Below, in pieces: positions 23,301-29,300 of a DNA stretch of 64,000 bases. The position numbers and the translations under genes are program-made. Origin of the DNA: Ottelia alismoides (Eukaryota; Streptophyta; Magnoliopsida; Alismatales; Hydrocharitaceae); the NCBI GenBank assembly GCA_037367405.1, contig JAZKJV010009624.1:284393-348392 (forward strand). The letters run 5' to 3'. Numbering within the stretch: the first letter of the stretch is position 1; every line of letters begins with the position of its first letter. The notes beneath the pieces were generated by a model. It worked only from the letters and a program-made list of their open reading frames with translations, had not been told where the DNA came from and searched no databases.

Positions 23301-26300
23301 ATCTTTCAGCTCAATGTGAAGAATGCTTTCCTCTATTGCAATCTTGTGGAGGAAGTTTACATGATGTAGCCACTAGGTTATTAAGTCGAAAGGGAGTATG
23401 TGTGTTGACTTCACAAAGCCATCTATAGCCTAAAGTAGAGTCATCAGACATGATTTTATAGACTTACTATTGATATCAGGACTCTTGGGTTCCAGAGGAC
23501 AACATATGATTTCTCTGACTTTGTCAGATGACGAGCTACTGGTACTGCCATACTTACAGATTACATTGACGATATGTTGCTCGGATAGTTGCTTTATTTA
23601 ACTGATTATCGCCTTCCTTATATTTAACAGTCCCATCTTTTTTTGGGTCATCTTCAATTTACTTTTTGCTTCTCGTCTAATTGTTTCCTTATTTAATTTG
23701 CACCACAAATTATTTGACTCTCTAGACCAGCATTGAACTTTTTCAATTAAAGGTCCTTTTTTGTAAAGAAAAAAGGATGTCCACCATGTAGGTGTGTGCC
23801 CAAAAACTTGTAGACAATCTCTTAATACCTGTAAAGCAGCTTTTTCGATATTCTCAGGTTGTCCCTTTGAACGGCTCTCCTATAAGATAAGTAAAGGACA
23901 TTAATTCCATTGGAAAAACCAAAGACAATAAAAAATTAAGAACGTCAATGCAACTAAAACTAGAATAAAACGACAATTATGGTGTTGATGGCTTTGTAGC
24001 GAATAGAAACTCCTCAATTAACCAAAGCATGCACATATTGATCTAAATGAAGATAGGACAGCATGCGCATATTGATCTAAATGAAGATAGGAGGACCGCC
24101 TATGATAAAGAAGGATAACCATCTTGATGCAACTATCACAAAATTGTTTCTGTAATATTTAACACTAGGCATCCCATGTTACATGAAAGAAATTCAAAGT
24201 GGTGTGCAAAAGTACATCCTTACACCATTTTTGCATGCTCCCAGACCAAAGAAATCACTGATGAAAAATGTAAATAATCAAGTTCCAAAGTAAACATATA
24301 AATTTAGTATTGCTGGGAGCTATAGAAAGAAAAACATGGATATAGAAAGAAAAACGTCTACATAACATGGCAGTTAGAGATGTATACCCTTGGAATATCA
24401 AGCTGGCCATTTGTGGGTGGTACAATCAAATTTTTGGCTTGATCAGCAGTCTTTGAATTGCGGCCCCTTCCAGCAGCTGCACGACCCCTGCCACGGCCAT
24501 GTTTCTTCCGATTTGAATCCTCGGATGTGGGCTTAACATCTGTTGATTCCATTGGTGCAGTCAACCCGTCTGTTCCCTAATTTAATTACACTTGTCATGA
24601 TCAGTACTAAAATTAGAAGAAACATAAAGGTCCAAAAAAATGTGACAATCATGCACTCCACGCATCACAAGTTCAAACAAAAGCAAAAATATAAGTTCAA
24701 AAAATCTGTGAAATCAAAGAAAAAAATAGCATACATATTTAGTTGAAGTGCAAACCAAGCACCTTATCAAAAGGACAGGTACAAAGGGAAGTCGCAACTC
24801 CCAGAAGTTCTAGCACACATCCCCATAGGAGAAGTGGGACACTTAGTATAAAAGAGGATTTCAAGCTATTCGCACTTTGATCCAGAAGTTGCACTCTGAC
24901 ATCCAGAAGGGTCTTCACTCCGACATTCAAAAGGAGCACGTGGCGGATAGATCTCTGGAAAATATATTCGTATAATGTGCATGCTAAAAAATGGGGTCTG
25001 TCTGTGACCGTACCCAACCCTCTTGTGCATTCCAAAGTGCAAATACTAACATCAAATGATGCAAGGCACGAGATGGCATCTCTAATGGGCACCTCTCTTA
25101 AGCAAGACCCATCCCACCTTCTTGCATCCGTGAACTACATAAATCAGGCAAAACTAGTCAGGGGCAGGAGGTGTCAAACGATTACCATGCTAGTCTGGAG
25201 AAGGTTGGGCACAGGCTTGGACGGAAAGTGTCCGATTTGTGAGTTGGGGAAGGAGAATGTTGACTATCTATTCTTCAAGTGTCCACAAGTATGAAGATTT
25301 ACGATGTCGTGGAAATACAGTGGATTGTTGCGGCTAGAGCGGAAAGCTTTTGGATGAACTTCATCCTAGGAGAGACCTGGGTTAGTCAAGGAGTATAGAG
25401 GAACCATGATAGAAGCAGATTAGTGACAGTTTTATGGGTCGTTTAAAGTGAGCGAAACTCACTTGCCTTCACGGAGGAGGGGAGGATACTATGTCGAAAT
25501 TTTGGTGCATATCGCAAAGGTGCTATATGAATCATGGGTCACTTTGAGATTGCCGGGGTTTTTTTCTGCACTTGTTTTTTAATCTGAAAAAAACTTGGAT
25601 GAAATCCCATGATGATGACTGTCCTAGATTTTCAAAAAATTGGATTGCATGGTTGCATCCGCACTGTTTCCTAGGAAGTGCCCAGTGTTCAGGAAAAAAG
25701 CCGAGTATAGTGCATACTCAACCGCATACTCGTACTTGGAAGCCTTGCCGCTTTGAGTACGGTCAAACAGGCCTCTAGGCGGGCCAGCTGCATACTCGAC
25801 CAAGTATATCATATATGTGGCCACCCACTCAGCCGCTTTTCTAATATACCCTTTTTTTAACCCTAACCCTTAACCCCACCCGTCTTGACCCCTAAACCCC
25901 CTCCCAGTTCCCACGCATCCCACACCCCTTACAGTATCATCTGACCCCGATCCCTAACTCAGGAACTCGAGTCTCGAGCTCCGCTCAACGCACGCCTCCA
26001 CCGCCTCTATGATTCCGCTCGACGGACACCACCATCGCCTCCATACCCCTCACAGTATCGCCCACTCAATGCTCGCCTCCACCACCTACACTGCTCCGCC
26101 AACAGCTCGCGATCTCCCCTCACATCCTCCAGCACCTCTGCTCCTCCATCAATACCTCCACGGGCTTCGCCAACACCTCCGGAAGCACCAGGTAATTGAT
26201 GTTTTCTCTTCTTTTGTATTCCTTTTTTAAACCTTGTTATCTCAAGCATCTGAAAAATCTTCTTCAGATTACATTAATATCAGCCTTTTCAAATATTTTT

Positions 26301-29300
26301 GTGTACATCCACATTATCTAGCATGTATTTTCATGTCCCTCTCTTTTTGGTTACCCAATACAAATATCTTTATACATAGAAGTATGATGATTTTTATTAT
26401 AAAGCATACAATCAGCTAGACTCTGAATTAAGGTCTGAATGATTCCATTATTTGCTTTTGTACCCACTTAAATGGTCTGGTGATAGTGCGGTGTGGCTAC
26501 CTCCCAAAAGACCAGGGTTCAAATCACCCCTAATGGGGATTGTGTTAGGTAGTCAACCGCCATTGTAAAAAATAGTCGAATCTTTCAATATAGATTTGAG
26601 TAAGAATCCATGTAGCCAACCCTGCTTATAGTGGGAGAAGGCTTCGCCATTTTTTTGTTGTTAAGAAACATTACTATAACGAATGTTTTGCACATAAATT
26701 AAATATTTGAACATAATACAGTGGGAGATTTTATTCAGATTCTATTACTACCAATCAAACTGTCTAAAAAAATATATTAACATAATGTTAAATATTTATT
26801 TATATTTTAAATAATACAAAATACCAAAATGCTTAAAACTGCATATTCTCCCGCATACCATATACTCGCTATGCAGTGACCCCTCCGCATGAAAACAGCA
26901 TATCGCCTTCCAAAACATTGGAAGTGCGATGTATTTAAATATCGCTGATATATTGGCATGGTTTAAGATACCGTGGTATATCGACGATACATTGCCGATA
27001 AATCGATATCGACGAGATGTGGGTACCGATATTCATGTACGTATGTATGTATGTATGTATCCTTTTCTAGGATATAAACCGATATCTCACGAGATGTCGA
27101 AGATATTACGCCAAGTCGCTAAAAATAATTGGTTTCAGTACAAGATTTCTTGGATATCGACCGATATCGTCGATATTTTACCGATATATATATATATATA
27201 TTTATTTATCAATAATATTACCCTTGTAAGCTTCATTTAACTACTTATTTTGTTGTTTCTAGATTTTTTATCCAAAGAGGGGGTAACACGTTACAGTGTT
27301 CGTCCCATTTTATTAAAAAAAGTAGGTAAAGAGGTACTTACAGAAGCCAAGACTCTACTATAGTCTTGGAGTGAGAGATAACATTTTCACGGTAAAATCG
27401 ATGTGAAGAGAAAATTGCATCATTTCTAGCAAACCAAATTACCCAGACAAGAGCTAGAGGTTGTAAGAGTTTGTTCCTTTGTCTATCCTTGGAAACCATC
27501 AGTGAGTTCTAGAATAACTCCAAGCTCTGGGTATTGATCCAGTTCAATTCAAATGCAGACCAAAGTTGAGAGGTGAGGGAGCACTTGAAGAAGAGGTGTT
27601 AAATGGTTTCCGCATCAAAGTTGGAGAGCGGAGAGGAGTAGGATATGGATGTGAACAATCAGACACAACAATATCATTTTTTTGAAGTCAAAATCAGGGG
27701 GAGACACTCGATGGTGTTCACCCCAACGATTTATTAAAGAACAAAAAGTAAAGAAGACCGGTTACAGTGAAGAACACCGGCTAAAGAAGACCGGTTACAG
27801 TAAAGAAGACCGGTTACAAAAAGTAAAGAACAACAATATCATATCTAACGTACCAAAGCCTTGAGGATGAAATTTTTGTGATTATCAAGTGCATGGTTTG
27901 TGCAAAAAAGATTGATGGAAAGTATGAATAAGCCCGAATTATGGAAAAATATGTCCCGTCTAGGTACTAAACTATGATAAGTTCTCTAAGCCTTTCATTA
28001 AGCATTTTGTGATAGTTAGGTCAAAGAGTTGATGAGACCACGACTTTTTTGAAATATATTCGAAGACTGACATCTCCAAGGGGAAGAACCTCCCTCTTGA
28101 CAACTGCCTATTCACTCCAATACACAGGGCACAAGCCCATGGGTTGAAGCCATACTCACAGTGAGAGGCATTGGATGAAGTTAGTGCTCGACAGCCATTC
28201 CCAACGCTTGCAGAACTATCTTGGTAGTAACTCTGAACCAGTCCAATACATACATGCAAGGAGTCGGTATCTAGAAAAAAAGAGAAGAAAATCTCCCTCA
28301 CCCTCTTCTCCCTCTTCTGACGGTATCATATATTTGTGAGAGGAGATGAATGAGGCACCCAAATAAAAATAGCAAGACAGAGGAAGAAAAATAAAATGCA
28401 GGAGTATCCAATGACCATCGTGTTGAGAGAATATATAGGTGCAGGTGAAGAAAGGTTTATATAGTTCATAAGAGGCATGTGGCATATGAGAGGAATAGCG
28501 TTCTTTTTACGATTGAGATACTACAGTAGACAATGTGATGTCAATGAGCAATCTGCGAAGCACGTATGGGGAGATTCTCCATAAGAAGGGAGTCATAACT
28601 TCACTCGTTTTATTTATAAATTATGACCAAGCTACCAACCTTCAGTTGCATCCATAAGAAGGGAGTCATAACTTCACTCATTTTATTTATAAATTATGAC
28701 CAAGCTACCAACCTTCAGTTGCATTTGCATGACATCTTTTCCTTATTTAGCCTGTTAATCTAGAAGAGTTGGAACAGTACCACCCACCATAACAATATTA
28801 CCAAGGTGTGACAACATGAGAATCCAAGTGTCGTAGAATCGATAGCTTTTCCTCGTTCCACTAAATAAAGAAGGCATTGTATTGATCTCAACGCAACTGG
28901 AAATCAATTGCAATACTAGAAGAGGTGCAGCATGGATAAGAGGAAGAGTATGACATGCTACTTTTTTTTGTTCCGAAGATCAACTTGAGGACGAAATTAT
29001 ATACCAGTAACTTTACATTGAAATAGGAGACAAACAGGCAACAAGCTGCGCCGCTAGTCCTTTTTGAATTGCAAAACCAATCCTTTTAAACACTGCATCC
29101 ATAAATCTAGGAACTAGTCCTTTTTGAATAGCAAAACCAATCCTTTTGAACACTACATCCATAAATCTAGGAACCATCACATTACTACTCATGAATTTTT
29201 GGATCCTCTTCAAAAGCTCAATAGCTTCTGGTGCTAACAAACCAAAAGTATCAAAAGCAAAAGGGATGAAGGCATGATGATTCTCAATGCATGCTTTCTC

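Larger units (their letters stand above)
25682..26919. mobile_element. hAT-like element, 1238 bp, carrying a GC-rich exon-like stretch
   Basis: GGAAGTGC occurs at 25674-25681 and 26920-26927, a perfect 8-bp TSD. The termini CCAGTGTTCAGGAAAAAAGC and, complemented, AATGTTTTGGAAGGCGATAT are related inverted ends of the CAGTGTT hAT type, with TGCATACTC/GCGGAGTATG-like subterminal words. Inside are a GC-rich block (25870-26190) and an Au SINE (26467-26663). Confidence 0.75.

Noticed and set aside
24977..25294. Host gene with a C-x2-C zinc motif
   Set aside because: The CPICELG...DYLFFKCP pattern and the preceding RGRRCQT stretch are LINE C-terminal zinc-binding region, and a stop follows directly.
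25859..25877. Interstitial telomere repeat (AACCCTAACCCTTAACCCC)
   Set aside because: Only about two units within a C-rich block; too short to call.
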